The notes under the pieces were generated by a model, which was not told the origin of the DNA, searched no databases, and saw only the letters and a list, made by a program, of their open reading frames with translations. 64,000 nucleotides of DNA, taken from Promethearchaeota archaeon (GTDB taxonomy: Archaea > Asgardarchaeota > Lokiarchaeia > Sigyniarchaeales > SOKP01). Positions 26,858 to 37,054 of this stretch are shown here, piece by piece. Where the stretch lies: contig JAEOTR010000062.1 in NCBI GenBank assembly GCA_016839705.1, forward strand, positions 1-64,000, given 5' to 3'. The position numbers and the translations under genes were made by a program. How positions within the stretch are numbered: the first letter of the stretch is position 1; the number at the start of each line of letters is the position of its first letter.

Positions 26858-28672
26858 ATGGTGTCAGATATGGAAAAGCATATTGGGGTAAAAAGATTAA
26901 AAGGTTCAATTCCAAAAGTGGGAATTCGTCCTACAATTGACGGTAGAGAAAAAGGAGTAAGAGAATCCTTAGAAGATCAAACAATGGGAATGGCAAAAGC
27001 GGTTGCAGATTTAATAACTCAAAGTCTAAAACACTCTAATGGTATGCCAGTTGAATGTGTTACCGCAGATTCTACAATAGGTGGCGTTGCTCAAGCTGCT
27101 TTATGTGCAGATAAATTTGTGAGAGAAAATGTAGGGGTATCTATAACAGTAACACCTTGTTGGTGTTATGGATCGGAAACGATGGACATGGATCCTTATA
27201 TCCCAAAAGCAATTTGGGGTTTCAACGGAACTGAAAGACCTGGTGCCGTATATCTTGCAGCAGTTTTAGCAGCTCACTCACAAAAAGGATTACCTGCATT
27301 TGGTATCTATGGAAAAGACGTCCAAGATGAAGATGACACAAGTATTCCTGATGATGTTAAGGAAAAACTATTGCGATTTACACAAGCAGGACTCGCTGTA
27401 GCATGGATGAGAGGAAAATCTTATTTGTCTATAGGTGGAGTTTCAATGGGAATTGCAGGTTCAATTGTACAAGAAAATGTTTTTCAAGATTATCTAGGAA
27501 TGAGAAATGAATATGTAGACATGTCCGAAGTTATGAGGAGATTAGATCAAGAGGTTTATGATAAAGAAGAATATAACAGAGCTATAAAATGGGTCAAAGA
27601 AAAATGCAGGGAGGGAAAAGATACAAATCCACCCGAACTGCAAAAATCGATGGAACAAAAAGATAAAGAATGGGAAGTAGTTGTTAAAATGACTATGATT
27701 TGCAGGGATCTTATGATTGGTAATCATAATTTAAAAGAATTTGGTTTTGGTGAAGAATCACTGGGGCATAATGCTATAGCAGCTGGTTTCCAGGGACAAC
27801 GTCAGTGGACAGACTTTATGCCAAACGGAGATTTCATGGAAACAATTTTAAATAGTTCATTTGATTGGAATGGAATTAGACAACCTTACATTATGGCAAC
27901 CGAAAATGATGCCTTAAATGGTATGGCAATGTTATTTGGGCATCTTTTAACCCAAACATCTCAAATTTTTGCAGATGTTAGAACCTATTGGAGTCCAAAG
28001 GCAGTTAAGAAAGTGACTGGACAGAATCTTACCGGAAAGGGGGAAGGTGGTATAATTCACCTTATTAATTCGGGATCTGCTTCTATGGATGGAACTGGGC
28101 AGCAAGAAATTGATGGAAAACCTGGACTGAAACCATTCTGGCAGATTACTGAAGATGAAGTAAATCAATGTTTAACAGCAACTAAATGGGATGCTGCCGT
28201 TTATGAATACTTTCGTGGGGGTGGGTTTTCTTCTAATTTTCTTACAAGAGGAGAAATGCCGATGACACTTTCACGAGTGAATATTATTAAAGGTCTTGGA
28301 TTAGTTCTTCAACTAGCAGAAGGATGGGCGATAAATATTCCTGAAGATATTCATCAAATATTAGATGATCGAACTAATAACACCTGGCCAACTACTTGGT
28401 TCGTACCAAGGGTAACTGGGTTAGGAGCATTCAGAACAGTTTACGATGTCATGAATAATTGGGGTGCTAACCACGGTTCATTGTGTTATGGTCATATTGG
28501 TTCTGACCTAATTACTCTTGCATCGATGCTGAGAATCCCAGTAAGTATGCATAATATTCAAAATGTTGATATATTTAGACCTAGCACATGGAATGCTTTC
28601 GGAACTGAAGATTTAGAAAGTGCTGATTTTCGTGCCTGTGCGAATTTTGGACCTCTCTATAGTAATTTATAA
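26858..28672 (+). CDS. fucI: L-fucose isomerase
   Basis: 604 residues, the usual length. The sequence [24 protein letters not shown] near the N-terminus and [13 protein letters not shown] are strongly characteristic. A candidate metal-binding Glu/Asp pair lies in [10 protein letters not shown] (E349, D351), and MHNI near the C-terminus supplies a candidate His. The enzyme converts L-fucose to L-fuculose with Mn2+. In E. coli the same enzyme also isomerises D-arabinose. Gap of 49 bp to the aldolase and 43 bp to the first fucosidase: one operon. Confidence 0.95.
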   Translation: MVSDMEKHIGVKRLKGSIPKVGIRPTIDGREKGVRESLEDQTMGMAKAVADLITQSLKHSNGMPVECVTADSTIGGVAQAALCADKFVRENVGVSITVTPCWCYGSETMDMDPYIPKAIWGFNGTERPGAVYLAAVLAAHSQKGLPAFGIYGKDVQDEDDTSIPDDVKEKLLRFTQAGLAVAWMRGKSYLSIGGVSMGIAGSIVQENVFQDYLGMRNEYVDMSEVMRRLDQEVYDKEEYNRAIKWVKEKCREGKDTNPPELQKSMEQKDKEWEVVVKMTMICRDLMIGNHNLKEFGFGEESLGHNAIAAGFQGQRQWTDFMPNGDFMETILNSSFDWNGIRQPYIMATENDALNGMAMLFGHLLTQTSQIFADVRTYWSPKAVKKVTGQNLTGKGEGGIIHLINSGSASMDGTGQQEIDGKPGLKPFWQITEDEVNQCLTATKWDAAVYEYFRGGGFSSNFLTRGEMPMTLSRVNIIKGLGLVLQLAEGWAINIPEDIHQILDDRTNNTWPTTWFVPRVTGLGAFRTVYDVMNNWGANHGSLCYGHIGSDLITLASMLRIPVSMHNIQNVDIFRPSTWNAFGTEDLESADFRACANFGPLYSNL

Positions 28673-28715
28673 TAAATTCTAATATATAATTAAACAAATA
28701 TAAAGTGTTAAAAAA

Positions 28716-30077
28716 ATGAAATATACTCCTGAAAAAGACTCATTAAAACAACATGAAGTACCAGAATGGTTTCATGATGCTAAACTTGGTATTTTTATAC
28801 ACTGGGGACTTTTTTCTGTTCCTGCTTTTGCCGCAGAAAAACTAACTTTAGGTGAATCCCAAAAAAGAGGAGTAGATGTCCATATGAAAAATAATCCGTA
28901 TGCTGAATGGTATCTTAATTCACTAAGGATTGATGGAAGCCCTACTCAAAAATATCATAAAGAAAATTATGGTGAAGACTTTTCTTATGATGGATTTGCC
29001 CAAATTTTCAATGAAGAGATAAAAAAGTGGAATCCAGATGAGATGGTTGACCTATTCAAAAAAGCTGGTGCAAAATATGTAGTGCTAGTGACAAAACATC
29101 ATGATGGATTCCTCCTTTGGCCTAGTAAATACCCAAATCCCAAAAAAGAAGATTATTATGCTAGTCGAGATATTGTAGGAGAACTTACAGAAGTTGTTAA
29201 AAAAAAGGGATTAAGGATGGGATTTTACTATTCTGGGGCATTAGATTGGTCTTGGAATCCAAATCCAATAAAAGATGGAGAAGGATTTCGAATAAATGGT
29301 CCAAGTGAAATAAAATATACTAAATATGCTAATAACCATTGGTATGAATTAATGGACAAGTATGATCCTATTATTTTATGGAATGACATAGGTTATCCAC
29401 CAAATACAAACGTATACGAAATTTTTGCCTATTTCTATAACAAACATCCTGATGGTGTAATAAATGATAGATGGATACAATTTCATAAATCTGAATTTAA
29501 ACACCCAAAAGTTAGACATAGAGATTTTGCGACTCCTGAATACAGGATGATGCCGGATATAACTGAACTAAAGTGGGAAAGTACCCGTGGCATTGGTTAT
29601 TCGTTTGGTTATAATAAAAGGGAAACTGAAAAGGATTACCTAAAACCCGATGAGTTGATACGGATGTTTATAGACATTGTAAGTAAAAATGGAAATTTAT
29701 TACTCAATGTTGGACCTATGGCGGATGGCACTATTCCAGAACTCCAAAAGAAAGCCATAATAGGTCTTGGGAAATGGCTTGAAATAAATGGTGAAGGAAT
29801 ATATGGAACCCGACCTTGGAAAAGAGCAGAGGGTAAAACTTTAGATGATATTAATCTTAGGTTTACACAGAAAAGTGAGATTTTATACATACATCTATTA
29901 GATAAACCTCAAGCGAAAAATTTAATAATTCTATCAATTACATTAGCAGAATCTAAAAATATACAGTTATTAGGCAATAAAGGGGATCTAATGTGGAAAC
30001 AAATTGGTGAAAACATAGAAATGTTGTTACCCGACAGTTTATTTGATTCAGCAGCTTACGTATTAAAAGTTTATTAA
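28716..30077 (+). CDS. Alpha-L-fucosidase, GH29 (copy 1)
   Basis: 453 residues. Typical start EVPEWFHDAKLGIFIHWGLFSVPAFA, then TKHHDGFLLWPSKYP (H128-H129-D130) and the nucleophile in ILWNDIGYP (D224). SKNGNLLLNVGPMADG is the closing signature of the barrel. It removes terminal alpha-L-fucose. There is no signal peptide, so substrates must be imported as oligosaccharides or be intracellular. The second copy follows 56 bp downstream and aligns over the whole length. It lacks the C-terminal carbohydrate-binding modules of many bacterial enzymes. Confidence 0.93.
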   Translation: MKYTPEKDSLKQHEVPEWFHDAKLGIFIHWGLFSVPAFAAEKLTLGESQKRGVDVHMKNNPYAEWYLNSLRIDGSPTQKYHKENYGEDFSYDGFAQIFNEEIKKWNPDEMVDLFKKAGAKYVVLVTKHHDGFLLWPSKYPNPKKEDYYASRDIVGELTEVVKKKGLRMGFYYSGALDWSWNPNPIKDGEGFRINGPSEIKYTKYANNHWYELMDKYDPIILWNDIGYPPNTNVYEIFAYFYNKHPDGVINDRWIQFHKSEFKHPKVRHRDFATPEYRMMPDITELKWESTRGIGYSFGYNKRETEKDYLKPDELIRMFIDIVSKNGNLLLNVGPMADGTIPELQKKAIIGLGKWLEINGEGIYGTRPWKRAEGKTLDDINLRFTQKSEILYIHLLDKPQAKNLIILSITLAESKNIQLLGNKGDLMWKQIGENIEMLLPDSLFDSAAYVLKVY

Positions 30078-30133
30078 ATAGAAATTCCTAAGAAGTTAAG
30101 CTAATATTCAAAACTACCTAAAGAGAGAAAAAA

Positions 30134-31513
30134 ATGAAATACGAGCCAAATCATGAATCAATAAAACACCATGAAGTCCCTAAGTGGTTTCATGATGCCA
30201 AACTTGGTATTTTCATACATTGGGGTCTATTTTCTGTTCCAGCTTTTGCCGTTACAGGAATAGATCTTATCGATTCAACAAAGAGAGGACTTGAAGAACA
30301 TTTTAAAAATAATCCCTATGCGGAGTGGTATCTTAATACACTTAGAATCCCTGATAGCCCTACCCATAAGTACCACTATAAAACATATGGAGAGGATTTC
30401 TTATATGATGATTTTGTTCCTCTATTTAATGAAGGTATTAAAAAGTGGGATCCTAAGAAATGGGCTAGTTTATTTAAGAAATTTGGGGCAAAATATGTAG
30501 TTCTAACAACAAAACATTGCGAAGGTTTTCTTTTATGGCCAAGTAAATATCCTAATCCTAATAAAGAAAATTATATTGCTGATAGAGATATTGTAGGAGA
30601 ACTTACCGATGCCGTTAAGAATGAAGGGATGAATATGGGTTTTTATTATTCTAGTGCGTGGGATTGGTCTTTTAATCTTTTTCCTATAATAGATGCATCT
30701 AGCTTTACTAAACATTATGTGCAAAACTTAAAATACGCAGAATGGGTAACTTCTCATTGGTTTGAGCTAATTGATAAATATCAACCCCATATTCTTTGGA
30801 GTGATATGGGATATCCAGCTGGAATAAATATTTATGAAATTTTTGCATACTTTTATAACAAAATAACTGATGGTGTAGTAAATAATCGATGGAATCAATA
30901 TCTCCCGGAAGAGAAAAAATTTCGAAATATTCATTATGATTTTACAACGCCTGAATATACCGTCAGAAATGAAATAAAGAAAAAAAAATGGGAAGTTTGT
31001 AGAGGAATCGGTAATTCATTTGGATATAATAGATTTGAATCTGAAGAAGATTATTTGTCACCTAAGGATTTAATATTTTTACTAGTTGATGTAGTGAGTA
31101 AAAATGGTAATCTCTTATTAAATATTGGACCCACTGTAGAGGGCAACATTCCTGAAATTCAAGAACAACGCTTATTAGAGCTTGGTAGCTGGTTAGATGT
31201 GAATGGAGACGCGATTTTTTGTACAAGGCCATGGAAACGTGCGGAAGGAATTACCACAGAGGGTATCCCTATAAGGTTTACATGTAAAGACCAATTTCTC
31301 TATGTAATACTCTTAGGAAAACCAGAAAAAGATGAATTGGTTATTGAAGATCTTGGTACAGAAAAGATTTCTCAAATAAATCTACTTGGTTTTAAAGATG
31401 ACTTAATATGGAGAACAGATAGTAATAATTTAGCTATTAAACTCCCAAAAGAAAAAATAGATTCACTTGTCATTTCATTTAAAATTGAATTAATGTTAGA
31501 TAGTACCGATTGA
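30134..31513 (+). CDS. Alpha-L-fucosidase-like, GH29 (copy 2, altered substrate motif)
   Basis: 459 residues, a tandem paralog of the preceding gene: EVPKWFHDAKLGIFIHWGLFSVPAFA, nucleophile in ILWSDMGYP (D224) and SKNGNLLLNIGPTVEG. The motif HHDGF is here HCEGF (H128-C129-E130). Position 129 in this family is one of the sugar-contacting histidines, so the change may narrow or shift specificity (another 6-deoxyhexose or galactose-like sugar). No signal peptide. Followed by a UroD-like gene 10 bp downstream. Confidence 0.88.
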   Translation: MKYEPNHESIKHHEVPKWFHDAKLGIFIHWGLFSVPAFAVTGIDLIDSTKRGLEEHFKNNPYAEWYLNTLRIPDSPTHKYHYKTYGEDFLYDDFVPLFNEGIKKWDPKKWASLFKKFGAKYVVLTTKHCEGFLLWPSKYPNPNKENYIADRDIVGELTDAVKNEGMNMGFYYSSAWDWSFNLFPIIDASSFTKHYVQNLKYAEWVTSHWFELIDKYQPHILWSDMGYPAGINIYEIFAYFYNKITDGVVNNRWNQYLPEEKKFRNIHYDFTTPEYTVRNEIKKKKWEVCRGIGNSFGYNRFESEEDYLSPKDLIFLLVDVVSKNGNLLLNIGPTVEGNIPEIQEQRLLELGSWLDVNGDAIFCTRPWKRAEGITTEGIPIRFTCKDQFLYVILLGKPEKDELVIEDLGTEKISQINLLGFKDDLIWRTDSNNLAIKLPKEKIDSLVISFKIELMLDSTD

Positions 31514-31523
31514 TTATGGTAAG

Positions 31524-32561
31524 GTGAATTCTCTGAACCATAAAGAAAGATTTATAGCAACGATAGAAAGAAAGCCTGTGGATAAACCCGCATGTTGGCT
31601 AGGGATGCCTGTACCCGCAGCATACGATAACTTATTCAAATATTTTAAGGTTCACACTCTTCAAGAATTAAAATTAAAAATAGATACAGATATTTGGGAA
31701 GTGGATGTCCCGTATAATTGCCCCCCAAATAATCATATCGCTATGGCGTTTAATTTCCCAAAAGGTGGGCAATCCATGGAAAACAGAACTTTAACCGCAC
31801 CAGGTTTCTTCGAAGATTATAAAGATCCCCTAAAGGATGATATCGATGCATTCAATTGGCCTGATCCCGCAAATCATATTTATCCAGATGAATGCAAAAA
31901 GATTATAGAAGCTGTTCCTGAAGATTATGCTGTTATGGCTGTATTATGGTCAGCTCATTTCCAGGATATTTATTCTGCTTTTGGGATGAAAAAAGCTTTT
32001 ATAAATATGCTCAAGCGTCCAGAAATTTTTGTGGAGGTGCATAATAGAATCATTGATTTTTACTTAAAAGCTAATAAAATATTCTACGAAGCAACAAAAG
32101 GAAAAGTTAATGTTGTTCTCATTGGAAATGATTTTGGAGGCCAAAAACGTTTAATGCTCTCTCCAGAGCTTATTAACAAATATGCAATGCCTGGAGCCAA
32201 AAAGATTGTCGATCAAGCAAAAAGTTATGGTTTAAAAGTAATTTATCATTCCTGTGGTTCCATTTTTGAAGCTATTCCTGAATTAATAAAATTGGGCATT
32301 GATGCAATCCATCCTATTCAAGCGCTGGCAACGAATATGGAACCCAAAAAATTGAAAAAACACTTTTATGATCAAGTATCATTCTGTGGGGGGGTGGATG
32401 CACAAGAATTATTAGTATTTGGTACTCCTTATCAAGTTAGGGAAAAAGTACATGAATTAAAAAAAATATTTCCCACAGGATTAATTATATCACCAAGTCA
32501 TGAAGCAATTCTTCCTGACATTCCCCCAGAAAACATAGAAGCTCTTTTTCAAGCAGTTTAA
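31524..32561 (+). CDS. Uroporphyrinogen decarboxylase-like protein (MtaA/UroD family)
   Basis: 345 residues, GTG start 10 bp after the fucosidase stop, with a TAAGG site close upstream. LNHKERFIATIERKPVDKPACW is the classic N-terminus of this superfamily; GNDFGGQKRLMLSPELINKY and CGGVDAQELLVFGTPYQV are later landmarks. Members include true HemE, methyltransferases (MtaA, CmuA) that move methyl groups to or from cobamides, and many uncharacterised enzymes found in sugar gene clusters of anaerobes. HemE is unlikely in this setting. Its last 4 bp overlap the convergent rhamnosidase gene. True role unknown. Confidence 0.8.
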   Translation: MNSLNHKERFIATIERKPVDKPACWLGMPVPAAYDNLFKYFKVHTLQELKLKIDTDIWEVDVPYNCPPNNHIAMAFNFPKGGQSMENRTLTAPGFFEDYKDPLKDDIDAFNWPDPANHIYPDECKKIIEAVPEDYAVMAVLWSAHFQDIYSAFGMKKAFINMLKRPEIFVEVHNRIIDFYLKANKIFYEATKGKVNVVLIGNDFGGQKRLMLSPELINKYAMPGAKKIVDQAKSYGLKVIYHSCGSIFEAIPELIKLGIDAIHPIQALATNMEPKKLKKHFYDQVSFCGGVDAQELLVFGTPYQVREKVHELKKIFPTGLIISPSHEAILPDIPPENIEALFQAV

Positions 32562-35266
32562 TACTGTACAGTAAACTTATAATAACCCGAACCTAAGTTA
32601 ACAATCACGTAATTACTTTCTAATTCTTTGAAATCAATATCTCTATGTTGCATGTTTTTTTCCCCATCCTTCCAAATTAAGAGATCTCCTTCTTTTATAT
32701 TGTTTTTGATATCCTTTATTGGAATCCATGTCTCCGCTTTACATCCTACAGGAATTGTTAAAGTGATAACTAATTCATTATCAATTTTTTCCCAAGCACT
32801 ATATATCCTCCCTTTAACAGTCTCTATACTCGCGGTTGCATAGCTCATATCATTTGGAACAAAAGGTTTTATTTGTAGAGTATTCCAACCTGGTTCCAGA
32901 GATTTTATACCTACTAACGTTTTGTAAAACCACGTATCTACAGATCCCAGCATAATATGATTGTGTGAATTCATCCCTGAGCTTTCAAGTTTTTCCCATC
33001 TTTCCCATAAAGTAGTTGCCCCCTCTCTTATCATATAACCATATCCGGGAAAGCTTTTTTGAGTTATCATTTTATATGCGATTTCTGGGTATCCATTGTC
33101 AGTTAATACTTCAAATATATATCTCGTTCCTATAATTCCTGTATCAATATGATGATCATAGTGGCCTCTTATTGCTCCTACAAGATAAGATAATATTTCC
33201 TTTTCTTTATCTTTGGGGACCATATTTGAATATAATGGTAATGTGTTTGATGTTTGACTTATCGCTCTATCAACAGGTGAGACTTTAATATACTTGTAGG
33301 TACGCAATAGAAAATTCTTATTAAAATCATTCTTAATTTCTTGTGCTCTGTTAGAATAGTCGTTAAAATCTTGTTCAAATCCCAAAATCTGTGCAATCTT
33401 TGAAAAAAGAAAAGTATCATGATAATAATACCAAGTTGAAACTAGTTCTAAGGGGGTTCTTTTCGAAGCTATATTTGATGGGGGACACCAATCACCATAC
33501 CTACCTAGAGGTGAAATATTTTCTACCGCTGTAATTGCAAGGAAATCTATATATTGTTTCATTGGTTCATAATGGTCCTCGAGAATCCTAATGTCATTAT
33601 AATACCAATACATATACCATGCAATAGTAATATATGCAGATCCCCATGCGGGATCAGCAGGATAAATAGGCCAATAGGGAGGAACAACGTCAGATATACT
33701 ACCATCCTCCCTTTGACACATTTTTATATCTCTTAAAAATTTAGTATAAAATCGTGCCATATCAAAGTTTAACATCGCTTCTTCGGTTACAAGTTGAGCA
33801 TCTCCCATCCATCCCTGTCGTTCGTCTCTCTGAGGACAATCTGTAGGTATGCTCATTAAATTACTTAATTGCCCCCATATAATATTAGAATGAATTTTAT
33901 TTATTAATTCGTTCGAACAAAAGAAATCACCCGCTTTCGGGACATTGCTATGAAAAAATAAACCCTCGATGGTTTCTGTTGTCGGTACACCTGGAAATCC
34001 TGTTAATTCTACATATCTAAAGCCATGATAGGTAAAATGTGGAGTAAAAATCTCTACTCCTTCTCCTTTCAAAATATAACTATCGGTTACAGGAGCATTC
34101 CCATTAGTAGCAGTATTCAACATCCCTTCTCCATCTAGGATTTCTGCATATCTAAGCTTAATCTGACAACCTCTAGGGCCTTGAACTTTTAAACGAATAA
34201 ATCCTGTAAAATTTTGGCCAAAATCATAAACATAATAACCAGGTTGGGGGCTACTTAATTGCTGAGGTTTCATGATTTTTGTTATTTGAATCGGTTGCAT
34301 CAACTGAGAAGCAAGATTATAACCTTTAATTACTGTAGCATCTTCCCATCCAATATCCTCAAATTCTGGATTATCCCAACCAGGTATTTCTAATCGAGCA
34401 TCAAATTTCTCTCCATGATAGATTCCATTTTCCAAAATTGGACCATTTGAGACCTTCCAACTCTCATCTGTACCTATTACTACAATTGTCCCATCAGTAA
34501 AGAGAATATGAATTTGGGCTATTAACTTTGGATAATCATATCCATAAAGATCAATGCAACGTCCGTTTCCAAGTACAACTCCTACTGCATTTTTATTTTC
34601 TAGACAAGTGGTTATGTCGTAAGTAGAATAAAGTGCAATTTTGTTGTAATCCGTTTGAGCCGGTTCCAATACTCGATCTCCTATACGCTTACCATTTAAT
34701 CTCAGCTCATAATAACCGACTCCACATATATAAATTTTAGCGGTTTTAACCGGTTTTTGGATACTAAATTCCTTTCTTAAATAGATGGCATGTACTTCTT
34801 TGAACTCTTTTTCTAATAATCTCCCCATAAAATCAGATTCTTGTGATTTATATTGTAATTCTCTTCTTGTTAGTTCATTTACTAAATTTGTATTACTAAT
34901 CCATTTTGCACTCCAATCAGAATTGTTTAATAAAGCTGTTCCAAAAGTAGCTATCTTACTAGAATTTGATTGCTTATCACCCTTGTCCCACCATTTTACA
35001 CACCAATAATATTTATTATTACTTTTTAATGCTGTACCTTGAAATTCGATGTTAACAGAATTTCTCGAATAAACTTTTCCAGAATCCCAAATATCCCCCT
35101 TTTCTTCATTTAAGAGTTTTTCTTCTGATGAAACGATGATTTGATAAGCTGATTGAGACTGATTTCCTTCTTCATGTTCTAAAATCCAGGAAAAACGTGG
35201 ATTTGGTATATCTATCTCAATTGGATTTTCAAGATATTCGCATCTTAGATTATATGGTGGTTTCAT
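32558..35266 (-). CDS. Alpha-L-rhamnosidase, GH78
   Basis: 902 residues. N-terminal beta-domains begin PRFSWIL, a common GH78 start; the catalytic (alpha/alpha)6 barrel has DCPQRDERQGWMGDAQ, with the catalytic acids in the DERxGWxGD motif, followed by ATTLWERWE near residue 745. It hydrolyses terminal alpha-L-rhamnose. No signal peptide, so intracellular like the fucosidases. Transcribed toward them on the opposite strand and preceded by the rhamnulokinase gene on its own strand, which places L-rhamnose in the same pathway. Confidence 0.93.
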   Translation of the reverse strand: MKPPYNLRCEYLENPIEIDIPNPRFSWILEHEEGNQSQSAYQIIVSSEEKLLNEEKGDIWDSGKVYSRNSVNIEFQGTALKSNNKYYWCVKWWDKGDKQSNSSKIATFGTALLNNSDWSAKWISNTNLVNELTRRELQYKSQESDFMGRLLEKEFKEVHAIYLRKEFSIQKPVKTAKIYICGVGYYELRLNGKRIGDRVLEPAQTDYNKIALYSTYDITTCLENKNAVGVVLGNGRCIDLYGYDYPKLIAQIHILFTDGTIVVIGTDESWKVSNGPILENGIYHGEKFDARLEIPGWDNPEFEDIGWEDATVIKGYNLASQLMQPIQITKIMKPQQLSSPQPGYYVYDFGQNFTGFIRLKVQGPRGCQIKLRYAEILDGEGMLNTATNGNAPVTDSYILKGEGVEIFTPHFTYHGFRYVELTGFPGVPTTETIEGLFFHSNVPKAGDFFCSNELINKIHSNIIWGQLSNLMSIPTDCPQRDERQGWMGDAQLVTEEAMLNFDMARFYTKFLRDIKMCQREDGSISDVVPPYWPIYPADPAWGSAYITIAWYMYWYYNDIRILEDHYEPMKQYIDFLAITAVENISPLGRYGDWCPPSNIASKRTPLELVSTWYYYHDTFLFSKIAQILGFEQDFNDYSNRAQEIKNDFNKNFLLRTYKYIKVSPVDRAISQTSNTLPLYSNMVPKDKEKEILSYLVGAIRGHYDHHIDTGIIGTRYIFEVLTDNGYPEIAYKMITQKSFPGYGYMIREGATTLWERWEKLESSGMNSHNHIMLGSVDTWFYKTLVGIKSLEPGWNTLQIKPFVPNDMSYATASIETVKGRIYSAWEKIDNELVITLTIPVGCKAETWIPIKDIKNNIKEGDLLIWKDGEKNMQHRDIDFKELESNYVIVNLGSGYYKFTVQY

Positions 35267-35408
35267 GTTAATTTTCCCATTTTAATAACTATAAATTGTA
35301 AATCAATTTTATTTGATATCAATGACAATAATAGCCCTTGATGGCATATTAATAATAAGATTATTTCCATAAGAACCTTATCAGGTTCTTCATGATTAAT
35401 GGCTTTTA

Positions 35409-36935
35409 TTACTCTTTCACACGCATCCAATTATTTTCCCTTTCCTCTTCGTTGATATTTGATAAATAAAAATTGTATGCATCATCCCACTTATCATTAT
35501 CCATTGGGGTATATTCAATAATCTGAAAAGAATTTCTAACTATACGTCTTAAATCTTTTATATTATTAACCTCACCTAATGCTAGAGCCTGGGTTAGGAT
35601 ATTCCCTATTGCCGTAGCTTCTGAAGGTCCTGCTAAAACGGGAATATTTAATATATTAGCGGTAAATTGATTTAATAAATTATTTTGGCTACCACCCCCA
35701 ATAATATGTAAAATTTCTATTTTGTTCCCTATTAATTCTTCCAATTGCTCAAAAATCTCTTTATATTTGAAGGCAAGATTCTCAAAGATTGTCCTTGAAA
35801 TTTGTCCAATTGTTTCGGGTGGGGTTTGGTTATGAATTTCGCATTGTTCCTTAATGCTATCAATCATATTAGGGGGATTAAAAAAGATTTTTTCATCAAT
35901 GTCAATGAAATTCTGAAATTGCTGAGAAGCTTCTGCTTCTAACTCTATTTTATCCCAAGTTAAATTGGAATCATTTTTATCCCATTGTTTTTTACATTCC
36001 TGAATTAACCAGAGACCCGTCATACCCCTCGAAAATCTTGTTGTAAAATGTAATCCCACCTCATTAGTAAAATTATATTCCAATACTTTTTCGTTAATTA
36101 ATGGTTCATTCAATTCAACTCCTAATAGAGCCCAAGTACCTGAGCTGAGATATGCCCATTTTCCGGGATTGTATTTATCCATATCAACAGGAACAGCAGC
36201 CACAGCTGAACCCGTGTCATGAGTTAGCGGAAGACTTATTTTAGTTTCATGGCTTAATCCCGTTTCCTCAGCAATATGATCCTGGATAGCTCCTAACACA
36301 GTACCTGGTTGAATTATTTCTGGGAACATATTTGGGTCAAAACCAAGTTTCCTAATTACATCAAAAGCCCAATTTTTTTCAATGGGATTATACAATTGTG
36401 AAGTACTTGCTTCTGAAGATTCGCAAATCTTTTTTCCAGAAAGTAAAAAGTTAAAATAATCTGGTAGCATTAGTAGAGTTTTTGTCATTGAAAGTCGAGG
36501 AGAATTATTATGGAGCATTGAAAAGAGTTGAACACTAGTATTAATCTGTACTACCATGTTCCCAGTTTGATTGAATATTTCCTTTTTTGGGATGACTTTG
36601 AAAAGCTTTTCAAGCATTCCGTCAGTTCTCTGATCTCGATAGTGGTAAACCGGTTCTATTAATTCATCATTTTCATCGAGTAACACAAAATCAACACCCC
36701 AGGTGTCGATACCAATAGAATCTAGATCAGAGCCATATTTTTTAACATAAATAATTAGACTCTTTTTCATTTTGTGGAATAATCTCAGGATGTCCCAGTA
36801 AAGAGAATTCTTAACTCTCACTCCTTTATTAATGAACCTGTAAATCGCATCAAGTTTTAATATTTTATCTTCTAATATTCCTACTATCGCTCTTCCTGAG
36901 CTTGCTCCCAAATCAAAAGCTAAAATCCTAAGCAA
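35409..36935 (-). CDS. rhaB: Rhamnulokinase, FGGY family
   Basis: 508 residues. The first strand LRILAFDLGASSGRAIVG is the phosphate-1 loop and occurs directly after a TTG start (36935), so the TTG is accepted. DSIGIDTWGVDFVLLDENDEL, YRDQRTDGM and THDTGSAVAAVP are RhaB-like; IIGGGSQNNLLNQ is the C-terminal adenosine motif. It phosphorylates L-rhamnulose, and probably L-fuculose too, since no separate fuculokinase is present in the window (inference). The rhamnosidase gene follows it by 142 bp on the same strand. Confidence 0.9.
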   Translation of the reverse strand: MLRILAFDLGASSGRAIVGILEDKILKLDAIYRFINKGVRVKNSLYWDILRLFHKMKKSLIIYVKKYGSDLDSIGIDTWGVDFVLLDENDELIEPVYHYRDQRTDGMLEKLFKVIPKKEIFNQTGNMVVQINTSVQLFSMLHNNSPRLSMTKTLLMLPDYFNFLLSGKKICESSEASTSQLYNPIEKNWAFDVIRKLGFDPNMFPEIIQPGTVLGAIQDHIAEETGLSHETKISLPLTHDTGSAVAAVPVDMDKYNPGKWAYLSSGTWALLGVELNEPLINEKVLEYNFTNEVGLHFTTRFSRGMTGLWLIQECKKQWDKNDSNLTWDKIELEAEASQQFQNFIDIDEKIFFNPPNMIDSIKEQCEIHNQTPPETIGQISRTIFENLAFKYKEIFEQLEELIGNKIEILHIIGGGSQNNLLNQFTANILNIPVLAGPSEATAIGNILTQALALGEVNNIKDLRRIVRNSFQIIEYTPMDNDKWDDAYNFYLSNINEEERENNWMRVKE

Positions 36936-37054
36936 TTTTAATTATTTTCCGATAAAATCTTATATTGAATATAATTAATTAATTGGAAATTTATTTATTT
37001 TTTCCCACCGCTACACTAGTTTAAAAAAAGAATAAAAAAAGAATTGAAAAGATT

